DNA of 64,000 nucleotides, from contig HG738139.1 of the NCBI GenBank assembly GCA_000499405.2, forward strand, positions 10,998,616 through 11,062,615. The letters run 5' to 3'. Positions 13,161 to 27,011 of this stretch are shown here, one piece after another. The number at the start of each line of letters is the position of its first letter. The stretch's first letter is position 1. The translations under genes were made by a program, and so were the position numbers. The stretch is from Onchocerca volvulus (Eukaryota > Nematoda > Chromadorea > Rhabditida > Onchocercidae). Below the pieces are notes generated by a model that was given only the letters and a program-made list of their open reading frames with translations, ran no database searches and was not told the origin of the DNA.

Positions 13161-15290
13161 TATTTGATATATCAAATTTTATCCTTCAGTATTTGGAGCA
13201 ATAAAAATTTCCTTCTCTCCCAAGGATCAGTTTAACAGTGCAGATGGTCTCATTGGAATGTATTGTAAACTTCTCTCTAACATATCACATCAAAATTTTT
13301 GTTTACTCCACAGTATTATTATTATTATTATCAATTTAGATTTTAAATTCTAAATTTAAATTTTATATTCCAATGAAACGTTTTAAATTTGCAATATTTA
13401 TCGAAATTCAATCAAATTATCTAATAGTTGTTATAAAAACATTTCAAGGATACATTTATTGATGCTTTGTTTGTCAATTTCAAACTGCTAACACGGAAAA
13501 ACCTATTGTTAGTTTTGAATTTATCCATCTCAAGTGATTTTATATTTGTTTGAGTATATAAATGAGAAATCAATGAAGTTGCAGTTGTGATAAAAAATTG
13601 TAATTGTTATCATGTGATAACGGATAAGGGAGGAGGAAGAAAGGAAGGAAGGATGGGAAGAATGTAGGAAAGAACGGAAGGAATGATGATTTATTGCAAA
13701 GGACAATGGGTTAACAAGAAATGGGAAAAAGTTTGATAAATAACAGAATGATAATTTTTGATCTTATCACGATAATATTGTGATCAAAATGCTTTGAAAT
13801 GATATCTTTCCCTATCATTTCGTGAAATGATTATCAGAATACAAGCAACGAAAAGGAAAAGCAATATGAAATGATAGTGTTTATTCGAATTGATTCAGCA
13901 TTGATTCATTACTTTTTTCCAATCAAAACGATCGAAAATGGCAAATGAATTTTTCGAACTTTGTTTTAGCTTTTCTTTCAAAACACATTTTTTTTTTTTT
14001 TTTTTTAATGTTAAATTTTATGAAATTTTCCATTTTCGTGAGTTTTTTCCCTTTCCATCATGAAAACTCCTCTTCTTCTTGTTTTTTTCTCTTTTTCTTT
14101 CTTTTTTCCCTTCCTAAATGTGTAATATTTATTAAGTAATTTTCTCAATTTTTCATTTTCTAACGAAATTTTTAAAAACATTCCAAGTTTTTTCGATTAT
14201 TATTAGCCTTATAATGCAAGATTATTCGTCGCAATATATAGCTGATATTATTATCACCAATATTAGTATCATTGTTATTGTTATCATTATTACCATTACT
14301 ATTATTACTGTTATTATCATTATTTCTATTACTATTTATTATTATTATTATCGTTATTGTTATTGTTACTATTTTTTGTTGTGATTCTTAATTCCTTGGA
14401 AACCTGTTCGATACTACGATAGAGCTGCTTTTTTTTTTTTCCTGAAAATTAATTGTTTATTATGTTGAGAACAATTTTAAATTATAAAAAATATCAAAAG
14501 CTTTATGAAATTTTCAAATTTGATATTTTATTAACATTTTCATTTAGTGCTATGTAAGAAAAAGAAATTTGTCAAAAATAAATAATGAAAACTTGAAATT
14601 TAATTGAAATTTGTAAACCAATCTATACATTCATTTTGCATTTGATCAATTGAAAAAATTTTAAATATTCCCTTAAATTTCAAATCGAATATAATTTATG
14701 CTAATAACAATGAATATATCGATTTAATATTAAGATTATTAATGATTACGCATATTAGATGAATATAATTATATAAATATTAGCAATAGCAGGCTTTGTC
14801 AATAGCTATAAAGTTGGTCATTAATTTTGTGAAATGTCATCCTTTCGAATGAATTCTTCCTTTTATGGTTGGTTGACTGTCACATTCATTTCTCTTCAAA
14901 TATATTATATGCAAATTTAAATTGGACGCATTTCTATTATTATATTTTAATAATACCAAATATACCAACCAACCACAATTTGAACCTTTCCTTTCCTTTT
15001 ACGATTTGTTAGATTTTAAAAACTTATAAAATAAGAAAATGTATTCTTCAGAAGGAAGTAGTGGTAATAAACAAATTACTCACACCAAACAATAAAATTT
15101 GTGTCACATTATTTCCTATGTTCAGTAGTAGTGCTTACTATCTCTTCTCCAGACTTGTTTACTGAAATGGTCATTGATTATCTGTCTATTCATGAATTTT
15201 TGATCAATTAATTTTATCGTAAGACTTTTTTGAATAATTTTACCTAATATTAACTGACTCTTAATTTTCATAACTTTTAATTAATGTAAA

Positions 15291-15524
15291 ATAATTAAGA
15301 CAAGTTAGTATTTAAACTATGAATTTTATCAAGTCATTTTATAATCAAAATAGGAATGATAAGGAATGATAATGATGCTTGATCCTTAAGATATAATTTT
15401 AACTTATATAACTGATACAAATAATTAAAATAACATCTAAGCTATGAATTTTATCAAGTCATTTTGTAATCAACATAGGAATGATAAAGAGTGATAATGA
15501 TGGTTGATTCTTAAGATATAGTTG
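15291..15524 (+). repeat. 125-bp direct tandem repeat, two copies
   Basis: Copy 1 15291-15398, copy 2 15421-15524; both contain CTATGAATTTTATCAAGTCA, then TAGGAATGATAA and CTTAAGATATA with few changes. Confidence 0.85.
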
Positions 15525-15635
15525 TTGCCCTAGATATTCATTTTGAAAAACCAATGATCATTCGAATGTATGTATATATTAATCTTAATTCCTACAGTAG
15601 TTGTTAAGATCCTGATTCCATGGCACATGAATCTC

Positions 15636-15996
15636 TCAAAACCTTTCCCCGCTCCCCCGCTCTTCCCGCCCCCCGCTGGAAGAAATGATTGTGTAATATT
15701 CTGAGAGAAGAGAAGGACATCTGGTGTGAAATAACATAATAACAGGGGAAAAGAAAGAAGGGGAGGAAATTTTAATGATTAACTGATTGAACTTGATGAT
15801 TGAATCTTCCCATTTTCGATCCATTCTACTCGGAATGCCGGGGCAAGGAAGGAAGGAAGGAAGAAAGGAAGATTCATTCCTTGTTTGGCAAAAACTTTTT
15901 GATGATCGATCCTGGCAAAAGAAAACCCGATTGTTGAATCAACTTCTTCCTCTCTCTCTTCAATCAATCTATCTCGAATCAGGTCATGGTACATGA
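15636..15996. other. GC-richer island with C-rich and GGAA-rich blocks
   Basis: C-rich block at 15645-15676 followed by a GGAA repeat at 15846-15870. Short open frames exist on both strands (minus 15636-15824 and 15779-15994, plus 15787-15996) without recognisable content. Shares the 13-bp CCCCGYTCTTCCC motif with two sites nearer exon 1. Possibly regulatory. Confidence 0.3.
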
Positions 15997-18004
15997 TATA
16001 CGATATTTATATACATATTTTTATCATATCTTATTTTATCCGCTTCTCCTTTTTAATCCTTTTCTTTTATCATTTATCAATTACTCTATTAATACTACTA
16101 TCACTTTGCACAAATCACAGTTTGAGACAGAGATAGAAATGTACTAATTGATGATAGGTAATCATTTATCAAAAACCGGCCTGCTTCTTCGTCTTCATCC
16201 TCTTTTTCCGTTTTTCCTTCATCTTCCTTCCTCTTCTTTTGTTCATTAACAATCTTTACTCAAAATTCTAAGCTTGTTGATGATTTGTTGAAGATTACAT
16301 GTTAAAAATATCCGGTTAAAAATAGGTAATGTGAGAAACATGGGTAGAAATAGAAGAAGGCAAGGAGAAATGATATATAAGAAGAGGTCAAGTCGAGAAT
16401 AACATATAAATTAATTTTCTATCTTCATTATGATAATTTTATCAACAATCTAGCAAACTGCATCATTTTTATCACTGCTTTCTTCCATGATAATCATTCA
16501 ATTCATCTGTATATAATTTGTTTGCAAAAATATTGAATGGTGAATAAATAATCAAACATATTTACTTCTTTTGGCTTTATTTTTAAATTCGATAACATTT
16601 CGATCAGTTAGATGGGTATTTTCGAGCAATTGATCGAAATATTGACCGGATTTGAGTATATTTACTGATTGCGGTTGAAAGGATACAGTATAATATTTGA
16701 TAATAATTATATTTTTAGTTAAACTTTTTCTAATTAATTTCTTAAATATTTGCCAGATATCGAAATTTTAATAATTTTATGTTATACATTATCTAGTTTT
16801 TTTTTTTTTCCAATGAAATTTCCACCTGTTATTTATATGTCAATATCATTTTTTTTTTTTTTTAAATTATAACTTCTGTTTTTCTTACCTTTTTAATAAT
16901 AGATAATAAGAAATGGGTATATAATGAAATGAAAAAAATTCTAAAAAAAAGAAAGAAAAATGAAAAAATTAAAGAGTTAAATTTTTTTTATTTGAAAATC
17001 AATAACAGATTTCATCATTTCTATCATTTTACGTTACTTTTCTAAAAATATTCTTCAACAATTATTTGTTTAAATAGTTGCCTTTTTTTTTTTTTTTTAA
17101 AAATGATATTATTAAAAAAAGAGGTGATAGGACGAGTTTTTTTCTACTTTTTTATTTCAAATTTATAGATAAAAATAAATTTCGTTTATTTTCACTTCAG
17201 TCATTTATAGATAAAAAACAAACAGAAGAAAAATCATAGGATGACCTTTTTTTTTCCATTTTTTTTTTTTTTTAATTACAAGTTTATGGCTAAAAATAAA
17301 TTTCTGCCTTTTTTTTTTAATTTCAATTATTCATTTAAAAAAAAGGATAGAAAACAGCAAAGTTTTTTCCTCTTTTTTTTTTTGAAATCTAAGATTATTT
17401 TCAAAATTTTAACTCATAGTATTTTTATCAAGCAATAATCTATGAGATTTTGAAGTCAGTTGTTGCTGTCATCATTTATCACTCATCATTTGTCGTGATA
17501 TATATATATATCTGAATTAAATTCTATAAAATTTTAAAATTGCAGATGTTAACTTGCAATATTCTTAGATTAATTAATCAACCTTTTCTTGTAATACCCA
17601 ACAATATATTTTAATTGTTGATGTATTCTTATTTGTTTTGGCAAATTTTAAGATGGAATAAATAAATGAATAATTTAATTAAATTAAAATTACTGCTTCA
17701 TTTGATGAGTAAAGAAAAAGAAGGAATTTTTTCTTTCGTTTTTTTTCGAAAATTTCAGTAATTTTTCCAAAAAATTTTTTTTTTACTTTTCTTTCTTTCC
17801 TTCCTTTTTTTTTTTTCTTATAAAAAACTTGTTCAGCACACAGTATGATGTTGATTATTTTCGATTTAATTAAATTGTAATCCGTTAACCATTGGATATA
17901 CGCCTATAACTCACTCACTCTCTCTCTCCCTCTCTTTCATTAAAAAGGAAAATGAAAATTGTAGTAGTAATAGGATAGGTATGGTATAATAAAACAATAC
18001 TGCA

Positions 18005-18026
18005 TTACGTCAGTTACGTTACGTCA
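18005..18026 (+). promoter_or_regulatory. Paired TTACGTCA bZIP-like sites
   Basis: TTACGTCA at 18005-18012 and again at 18019-18026, with TTACGT in between. Such cores are recognised by CREB/ATF-type bZIP proteins. Function here is unknown; the nearest gene start is 11 kb away. Confidence 0.25.
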
Positions 18027-18936
18027 AATACGCTTTAAAAGAAAGAAAGATTAAAGGAGAATTCTCTTTATAATCCATATTAAATAATTTTAGATGATTG
18101 ATAAATGAATTCCAGCAAAGTAATAATGAATAATATAAAATAATTATTACTATATTGTTATTATTGTTATATAGTAATAATATTATTATAATAATTTAAA
18201 TAATATAAAATAATTATTACTATATTTTTATCAATCTTCTTTCTCTTCTTTTTTTCAATCTTTTTTTTCGTTTGTTTTTTTTGATTTTCGATTCAATGTT
18301 TTTAATTTATTTAATGCTTTTAAGGTTGATAACTCCACCATCATTGATGTAAAATTAATTAAAAATATGAGAAAATGAAAAGGCAAAAGATGATTAGAGA
18401 AAGAAGAGAAAAAAATAACAACTTACTATGTTTAATTATATATAAAAATTTATTTTATTTTTAACATATTTTTTATAGCATTTACTTATTTGTTTTTTCT
18501 TTTCTTTTTTTAATGGAACAATTTTTGAAAATTTTTCAATTTTATTCAAACATTTCTTTTTGTTATTTTTCATTTTTGAAATTACAATTGATAGTTAAAT
18601 TTATTTGATCAGAATTCATGTAATTTTGTAAAGAATTGATGCTAAATTTATCGATGTGTGTTTATCGATTGTTTTTGCAATTTATGAAAAATGAAATTTG
18701 AAATTTTGAAAGATTATAGGAATGGATACAATCAAAAGCAAGATGAGAATTGCTAGGCAAGTTTTAAGCATTCACAAATAATTTTTTCCAATGTCAGTTT
18801 CATTTCATTTCATTTCATTTATTCTTTTTTTTTTTTTGGTTTTTTTGTTTTCGCCCGTATTTTTGAATCACATATTTTTCTTCGTAATTATTATCATTTC
18901 TCTTGAATTTTTCTATACGAAAAGTTGAAATTTAGA

Positions 18937-19232
18937 ATAGTAGTAGTAGTAGAAGTACGATTAGTAAAATAAAAATAGTAAAAGTAGTAGTAGTAGTTTG
19001 TATGTTTATTCAAAATGCTATGTTTATTTTCCAATGTACTTTTTGTTTACTCCAATGTACTATTTTAAATGTGTTTATTTTCAAAATTGCTTGCTTAACC
19101 ATCCCATTCATCTTACGTCGTCCATTTTGCTTTGTTTGTCTTCATTTCTTCGCTTTTTTCTCTCCGTTATTCAAAAATTACGAATAATATAATAAAGTAC
19201 AACTACTACTACTACTACTAGTAGTAGTAGTA
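18937..19232. repeat. AGT arrays and a facing ACT array flanking 200 bp
   Basis: AGT trinucleotides at 18937-18996, then at 19201-19232 an ACT run turning directly into an AGT run (self-complementary). The AGT and ACT arms could pair over the 200-base spacer. Confidence 0.75.
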
Positions 19233-19457
19233 AATAATTTTTATTTTAGAATGAATTAGAGAATGAGTTTTTTTTTTAGAAAAAAGTAACGGTAAACTAA
19301 GAATAGCAATGAAGTAGTACTAGAAATAAATAATTAATTTTATGATTTAAAATGAATTAGAGAGATTTTTTTTTTTTAGAAAGAAAAAGGAAGAGAGAGT
19401 ATGAAAAATAAATTTTTTGAATTATTTCTCAAATATTAAAAAAATAAAAAGAAATAA

Positions 19458-19665
19458 ACAAAATTTTTGATCCAACAAAAAGATAGATTTATAAATTAAT
19501 TAATGCATAAAAGAAAACTGCAGCTTCATCCCATAAAAGAAAGGGAGAGAGAGATATATATATAAAATCTTGAACCAACAAAAAGAATTAGATTTATTAA
19601 TGAAGAAAAGAAAGATTCAGCTTTATCTCAGAAAAAGAAGGGAGAGAGAGAGAGAGAGAGAGGTA
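19458..19665 (+). repeat. About 105-bp diverged tandem repeat with GA tracts
   Basis: CAACAAAAAGA...TTTAT...GAAAAGAAA...CAGCTTTATC...GGGAGAGAGAG occurs twice (19458 and about 19565), each copy ending in a (GA)n run. Confidence 0.65.
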
Positions 19666-20227
19666 GAGAGAAAGATTGAAGTAAACAAACATAATTTAAA
19701 TGATTTAAAAAAAGAAAGAAAGATTGATATTTCGAATTAAAGATCGAATTTCCCACTTCAATCTTTTTTCACAAAAACATGTTCTTATGAGAGATTGGCA
19801 GTAATCTAACTTCTTCTTCCTCTTCTGCCACCAACTTCATCACCAGCACCAGCACAACCAATTTTATTCCTATCCGATCGTTATTTCTGTTTTAAATCTT
19901 CTCATCTTGCCCGCTCTCTCCCGTATTCTTCACAACACATTCCATCATCAATGGATGGATGGATGATGAGTTAAGTGAATTGAATTGAATTGAATTGAAA
20001 TTCAACAACGACAGCAAGAGATGAGAGATGAGAGGAAGAAGAAGCCATTTTACCGAAGATTTTCTATCGATTCTCTTCATGTTGTTGTTGACAGTAGTAT
20101 TTTGTTTACTTCAAACATCAACCATACTTTGTGGCATATATCCATCCATTCAAACCATCTATCCAATCATCTATTCCATACTCACGTACTCTCTTATTAT
20201 TCCCAATAATCTTTGCTCTTTTCTGGA

Positions 20228-20640
20228 TAACTGTTATTATCATTATTATTATTACAATTATTATTATAATTATTATTGCATTTATATAACCTGCTTAGAT
20301 AATACTTCCACAACTAGTAGTACTATACTCTTCTTATTATAACAATTGATACTATTATATCATTGTTATTGTTATATTTGTATAACAACTTAAAATACTT
20401 CCACTACTTTACTACTCTCTTTTAATAATAATAATAATATAATACTAATAATATTAATAATAATAATAATGATAACAATGATAATTTTTTAATGGTAATA
20501 ATAGCATTAATCATAATAATAATGATAAGAACAATAGTAATTGTATTTATAATATTAACAGTAATAATAATTTATTAGTAATAATAGTAATAGTAACAGA
20601 AATAATAATAATATAATAATAATGATAACAAAAAAAAAAA
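20228..20640 (+). repeat. ATT/AAT-rich simple-repeat region
   Basis: Alternating ATT and then AAT/ATGATA repeats over about 400 bases; no gene. Confidence 0.85.
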
Positions 20641-22691
20641 AAGAGCAAATCTTTTTCATGAAATCATTATCAAAAAATGATAAAATAATAGTAATAATGG
20701 GAATAACAAAAAATAAAAAAAAATGAAATAAAATAATAATAATGATAGTGATTACATTATTGATATTATTTTTTAAATATTTTATTTTTATTTGAAATAT
20801 ATATTTTAAAGACAAAAGAAAAAAAAGAAATAAAAAAACATTTGTTTCGTAAAAAAAAAAAAAAAAAAGGAAAAAATTTGAAGAAAAAACAAACTTTCCT
20901 ATAAATCACTGTTACATAGCTATTAGATATCTTGCTTATCTTCATCATAATATATCATCAAAAAAGAGGAAGAAAGAGAAAAAAAAAAGAAATTGTTGAA
21001 ATTTTTCTCCTAAAAAGTTTCGAAGAAGAACAACTTTTTTCAAGTTTTTTTCTTTAAAAAAAAAAAACAAATTTTTTTTGAATTAATTTAAAAATTGTCA
21101 AGTTCTTACTTCCTTCCTCTTTTTACCTTTTTTTTTTTTTTTTTTGTCCGATTTAAACTAATAAAGAATTTTTCAAATTCTTCAAGTTATTATTATTATT
21201 TTTTTTTTCAAAGTGAATTATTTCTTTTGCTTCCTCTCTTCTTCTCTCTCTCTCTCGTGCTTTTTTTTTGCGTTATATTTATAAAGCATTTAACATTTCA
21301 AAATTACTCAATTTTCTGGCAGAAAGTTTGATATCAGGTATCATTGATAATCAGTTTCCGTTATTTGATCATAATTTCTTTGTACTGATTTTCCGCGGTA
21401 AAGAATTCGGTAAGATATTATAGTTAAATTATAATTTGAATTAAATCAATAATGCTTGCTTTTTTGCAGCCATATTTTCCCATTTTTTATTTAAAAAATT
21501 GAGCAAATAATTGGGAATAATTGTTAATTATCAAAAAGCATAAAACAACAAACATAAATTTTTTCATGTCTGATTCAAAAGCGGTAAAATATGATATCTG
21601 ATTTAGTCTGTTTGAAAAAAAAAAAAAAAAAACAATGTTTTCTCCTTGAATTTTATGTGCTTGAAAAAATTTAAAAAGATTATTTAACAATTGCGAAAAG
21701 ACAATTTAGAAAATTATGATCCGTAAATACAGTAAGCAAATAATTAAAATAAGTAAGCAATGGGTAATTAGCAAATAATTAAAATAATTAATTTCCTTAT
21801 ATTCCCACTTTACTTCCACTTTTTTATCTTTACCTTTTTTTTACTCTTTTTATTAAGGGCATATTATTAATCATTTATTCTGATCTAATATAATTATAAT
21901 CAAGGACAATCATTTTTCAAATACTTTCTATTCCGGAATCCCTTCCGGAATTTCCGCCTTAAATTGATTATAAAACAAGACAAAAAGGTAATATATTGGT
22001 TTTATTTTTACTTTCCAGTATTTGCCAAATATTATATTTTATTTTTTTTCATTTATATTTTTGTCGCTTTTTTCGCAAATCATTTGAAAAATTCATCTTT
22101 TTCCTCAATTTTTCTTTTTTTTTTTTTTTTTTTTTGTTTCTCTCTCTCTTTTTCTCTTTTTCATTCGTTAAAAATAATCAATTGGTGTTCAAAAATGAGA
22201 ATATATTTTGATTATAAAATTCTCCCAAAATTTATGAGAAACAAACAAACAAAATATCAATTATAAATTTTTTATATTAAATAAATTTCAAATTTTTTTT
22301 CTTGTAATTTATGAAACTGTAAAATAATTCTATAAATAAAGATGAAATAAAGAGAAAAATGATGTTTCTCTTTCTTCATTTTATTTTTTAAAATTTTAAA
22401 TTTTAAAAATAAAATATTATTTTTCTCTTTTTTTCTTTTCCATCTTCCAATCACTCATTCGTATCACGTGCGTGTATACGTGTATGTATGTGTATGTGTG
22501 TATTTGTTAGGCTGAAATTTGAAATGAAATGAAAAAAAGTTTTAAACAGTTCAACACACTTTTTTTTTAAACTCTTTCGTCACTGTAAACATCAACGAGA
22601 ATTATATCACAACATTAGTTTCTTTTTATTTGTTTTTTTTTAAACAAGAAATTCGGCGATAAGATAAAAGTAAAAATTTTGAAAAAAAAGG

Positions 22692-22787
22692 TTGAAAATT
22701 TGAAAATAAAATTGAAAATTTAATTGAAAATTTGAAATTAAATTGAAAATTTAATTGAAAATTTGAAAATAAAATTGAAAATTTAAT
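22692..22787 (+). repeat. 31/32-bp tandem repeat, 3 copies
   Basis: Units starting TTGAAAATTTGAAA at 22692, 22724 and 22755, nearly identical. Confidence 0.85.
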
Positions 22788-23179
22788 CTAATCGTCGAAT
22801 TTTTTTGTTTTAAGAAACAATGAGGAAGAACTAGTGATGTAATAATATATAACTAATATTTTATTTATAATTAATTAAAAATCTATAGCTAATATTTTGT
22901 ATGTTTGTCTTTCATGAATTTCGAGAGAATTTTATAATCAAAATATATCCTCATTTTTTATTTTATTAAAAATATTCTTTTTACTTGTAGTAAATCGTTT
23001 CTTTTTTCCAAACTCATTTCAAATTAATTTGAAATGAATTAACAATCATTTTTATCTTTTTAATTTTGAGGCATTATTTGTAATCTATTCTTTTTCATGC
23101 TATTTCTTGTTTTGATAGAATCATGAGGGAAGAAAATTTTTTGAATTTTTGTATATTTCGTCTCTAGTTTTACTTTTAA

Positions 23180-23375
23180 TGCATTAGTAATAACAGTAAG
23201 CAATAACAGCATTAATAGCACTAACAACAATAAAACAACAACATAAACCACAATAACAACAAGAACAACAACAACAACAATAACAACAACAACAACAACA
23301 AATAACAACAGCAAATAACAATAAAAAAAACACCAATAATAGCAACAATAACAATAACAATAACAAACAATAATG
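23180..23375 (+). repeat. CAA/TAA-rich array
   Basis: AACAACAACAATAACAAC-type run; reverse-strand open frames here (Val/Leu/Cys-rich) come from the repeat. Confidence 0.92.
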
Positions 23376-24599
23376 ACGAAAATTCTTATTTTGAATCAAT
23401 GAGTATTTTTCAAAGTGTAAATTCTATTTTGCCATTTGCTGAAATGTCTATGTAAAATAGCAAACATGATTTTCATCATTGACACTTTTTTTTTCTTTCT
23501 TTCTTTCTCTCTCTCCCTCTCTCTCTCTCTCCTTTTATCATCATTTTACCTGTTTTTGCATAGCATCTATTTTAAATTGATAATTGTTGTTATGAACCGA
23601 AAACAGGATAAACAATTTTATCACTCTTTCCGATTTAATAATACACTAATTTAAAATTGCTTCAATTTTTTACCTGTTATTGTTTTATTTATATTTCACA
23701 TTTGTTATTATTTGTTAATATTTATTGTTCTTTTTCTTTTTTTATTTCATTTTTTAATTTTTGTTATTCTAATGAATTGACTTCTGATTTTTCTAGCCTT
23801 ATTATTATAGAAAGATAAGAGAATTAAAAATTCCTCTCTCTTATCTTAATTTCAAATTTCTCCCATTTATTTTACTAAAAATTTTATTTTTAATTATCCA
23901 GATCTGTTTTTTTTATTATTCCTTTCTTTTTTACCTACACTTTTGATAATTTGTAATTTGCATAGTATTCCAAAATACTTGATAATTGACTGTCTTTTGC
24001 AGTTCATTCCCAGATGAATATTTCGAAGGATTAAATTATTCATGAAAAAAAAAATTTTTAATTTGAAATACTATCGTTTATGAATTTAAAATTAGAGTTG
24101 ATATAATTAATATAACAATATATTGATGTAATAATTAGTATTAATATTGATAATCAATATCGACATATAAATAATTCTTAGTAGTATATAATATAGTATT
24201 GATATAATAATTAATGAAGATTTTAGCGATATAGAATATAAAATAAAAAGTGATAAAATTGAAATTAAATTAAATGAAAAAGGCTAAAATGTTTGTCCAA
24301 TGAATTTAGCTATAAATGATATATATCAGCATTCAATTTAATCTTCATTTTCCATGTGAATTCTTATTTATTATGTCATTTCTTTCTTTTTTTCTTTCTC
24401 TCATATATTTAAGAGAGAGAGAGAAAGAGATAGAGAGAAAGAGAAAGGGAGAGAGAAAGAGAAAAGAGAAAATTAATCTATTTTTTCTTCATTAGCAAAA
24501 AGGTAAAATCCATAATAAGATTTGAATTTTTGATTATCATTACCATAATCTTTTTTTTTCTCTTTTTATTCATTTCATAAAGATATAAAAAACCTTTCT

Positions 24600-24800
24600 G
24601 ACATACATCTATGTGTATGTTTTGTATGTGTGTATGTGTTTGTATGTCATATATGTGAACTCGCAAATATTTCATTACGTTATATATATGAACATGGATG
24701 AATGTCATTATGTTATGTATGTGGGCTTATATTTGTGGACTTATGTATGTCATTGTATGTGAACTTATGTGTATGTTATGTATGTCATGTATTTAAGCTT
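24600..24800 (+). repeat. TATG/TGTA-rich region
   Basis: Irregular TATGTGTATG and GTATGTCAT words over 200 bases. Confidence 0.7.
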
Positions 24801-24859
24801 ATCTAATCCTTTATAGCAATTGTTGATGTTTATTATATATTGGAATGTATATTATCACC

Positions 24860-25040
24860 ACTACTACTACCACTAATTCTTACTATACTGCTGCTAACTA
24901 CACTTACTACCACTATTACTGCACTTACTACCACTACTTCTACTACTACACTTACTACTTACTATTGCTAATTATTATTAATAGTAGTACTACTAACTAT
25001 TGCTAATTATTATTAATAGTAGTAATACTGATATACTGCA
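24860..25040 (+). repeat. ACT-rich repeats with a 40-bp duplication
   Basis: CTACTACCACTA-type words, then CTAACTATTGCTAATTATTA followed by TTAATAGTAGTA, repeated just after itself. Confidence 0.75.
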
Positions 25041-25138
25041 ATTATTATATCATTACTATTGCTACAACTATTGGGAATACTACAATTCTTACCACAATTA
25101 CTGCCAACTAACCACAATTTGATAAGCAACCTCTAGCG

Positions 25139-25544
25139 TCATCCATCATAATCATACATCAGCGCGACACTTCTGAGCTTTAGTTCAAATCCCTTTAGTT
25201 GCCTCTCGTCATCCATTTGATGACAATATTGTGTCACACAGGAGGTAGGGAGGGAGGGGACAAGGGGGGTTGACATATTGTTGACAGCGATTGTCCCCAT
25301 CTCACCTCTGCTGCTGTCGTCAATTTTATCCTTGAGACTTAACATTTGCATTTGTCCGCGCTTGTTATTGCTTTTATTTACTTTTAGTCGAAATTTGGAA
25401 CCAGTTCTCATTCCCTCGCTCCTCCGTTCCTCCCCGCACTTATCCTTATTTATCCTCTCCCTCCTCCTCCTCAGTCATTGTCCCCGCCCCGTCTTGTTCC
25501 GCGATCCCCGCTTCCATGTCATTTCCAGATTTCAGTCTGGGTAA
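25139..25544. other. GC-richer island upstream of ncl-1-like gene
   Basis: An abrupt island of higher GC in very AT-rich DNA, about 3.4 kb before exon 1. It is open on both strands: minus 25411-25139 from an ATG (90 codons, mixed composition, ending YDYDG), and plus 25278-25544 (88 codons, Leu/Ser/Pro-rich). Open frames are expected in GC-rich DNA, so coding is unproven. A promoter, CpG-like element or 5' non-coding exon fits equally. Contains CCTCC/CCGTTCC words also found at 27.0 kb. Confidence 0.35.
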
Positions 25545-26998
25545 CAGTCTGGGTAATAATCACTCAACTTGATTCAATTGTCGCAAACATCTGCGACTGC
25601 TACATATTTGTTTATAAAATTTACTAACTTAACCGGTTTATTTACAAAGATGCTTCTTCCTTTCTCCCTTTTTCCTTACCATACTATATTAGCTCGTGAA
25701 TAGCAAAATCGGGAATGCCGGATTAGCATATTTCTGAAATATTTCATTTAGAAGACTAAATTTGTTTATAAATACGGTTATTTATATTTATATAGAGCTT
25801 TTTCCTTCCAATACTGCATTAACTCCTGAATGAATGTAAGCGCAAAATCCGACAAACCGGATTCCATTATATTCCCGAAGTATTTCATTTAGAAAATTAA
25901 ATTTCATGAAATAAAATGGATTATGACATTCACATTTATCGGATTATAAATTTACTGAAATATTTCAATTCAAAAAGATTTTTACTATAAATGAGAAATT
26001 TTTTTCCGAAAACGGATTATAATACTTATTTGTTTATCGGATTGCATATTTCTAAAAGTATTTTCTCGTTCAAAATTTGTATAATTATGAAATTTTTCAT
26101 TTATATTTTTGAAAATTAGACGGATTACGACATTTACATTTATTTATTTAGATTGTAATGGAATTATTAGATTCGAAAGAATTAATCAAATCATTTTTTA
26201 AAAGCACTTTTTTTTTTCCAAAGAAATGACAATTTAATGAGTCAAACAAATATAAATGTATGTTTTGATTAATTTTCAACGTAAAAAAAAGGAGTACTTA
26301 TTTTTCTTTTTCAAAACGAGTTAAATTTAAAGCATTATTGACAAAAATAATGATAATTAGTGAAATTAAATTTAATTCATTATGATTTGTTATCGGTGCG
26401 CTCTTTTAATCATTTCAAAATTTCTCAATTTGGAATTTCGGCAATTAAATTACTTGTTGATATTACACACAAAGATCTTACAGCATTTCGCATATTATAA
26501 AGTTAAGTAAATTGTAAAGAAACAGGTTTTAATATATTTATTGATAATAATAATAATATATCAAAGTTTTATTTGCTAACTTCGCTAATTCCTTCTTTCT
26601 TTTTTTCTTTTTTCCTTGAATCAGTAATAATAAACGAAAAAAAGTGACATTTTTAGGGTTAAAATTTTAAAAGTAATCAAAAAAAAAACATTTTTTTTCA
26701 GCCCAAACAAGAAAAAAAAGAAAAAAAAAAGCAAATTTCAATATTTATTATTCATCCTTAAATGTATAATGGGTCTACTTGTTAATTTATTATTTGCACA
26801 AGTAATTGTTAATTTATTATTTGTGCAAATAATTGTTAATTGTTATTTGGCAGGCAATTTTTTTCTTTTTTTATTTACTCTTTTTTTCAAATCAACAAAA
26901 ATTTGTTTGCTTTCTTTTTTTTTCCCCCATTTTTGTTTGTTGATGATGATAAAATTAACGTATGAAAAATGTTAACTGTGTCTTTTACTATGCTTTTT

Positions 26999-27011
26999 CC
27001 CCGTTCTTCCC
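26999..27011 (+). promoter_or_regulatory. CCCCGTTCTTCCC motif, copy A
   Basis: Thirteen-base C-rich word in AT-rich surroundings, repeated exactly at 27389-27401 and with one C/T change at 15655-15667. Lies about 1.9 kb before exon 1. No known factor is assigned. Confidence 0.25.

Larger units (their letters stand above)
7221..15290 (+). other. AT-rich non-coding stretch
   Basis: Apart from the hairpin, the (GTGTAT)n and (AT)n runs and the 195-bp repeat, I see only short, composition-driven open frames. A GGAA-rich patch lies at 13625-13690 and an ATT array at 14240-14370. Confidence 0.6.
15997..25138 (+). other. AT-rich non-coding stretch
   Basis: Homopolymers and simple repeats dominate. 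A slightly GC-richer patch at 19800-20100 has short open frames on both strands without recognisable content. No gene is supported. Confidence 0.55.
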
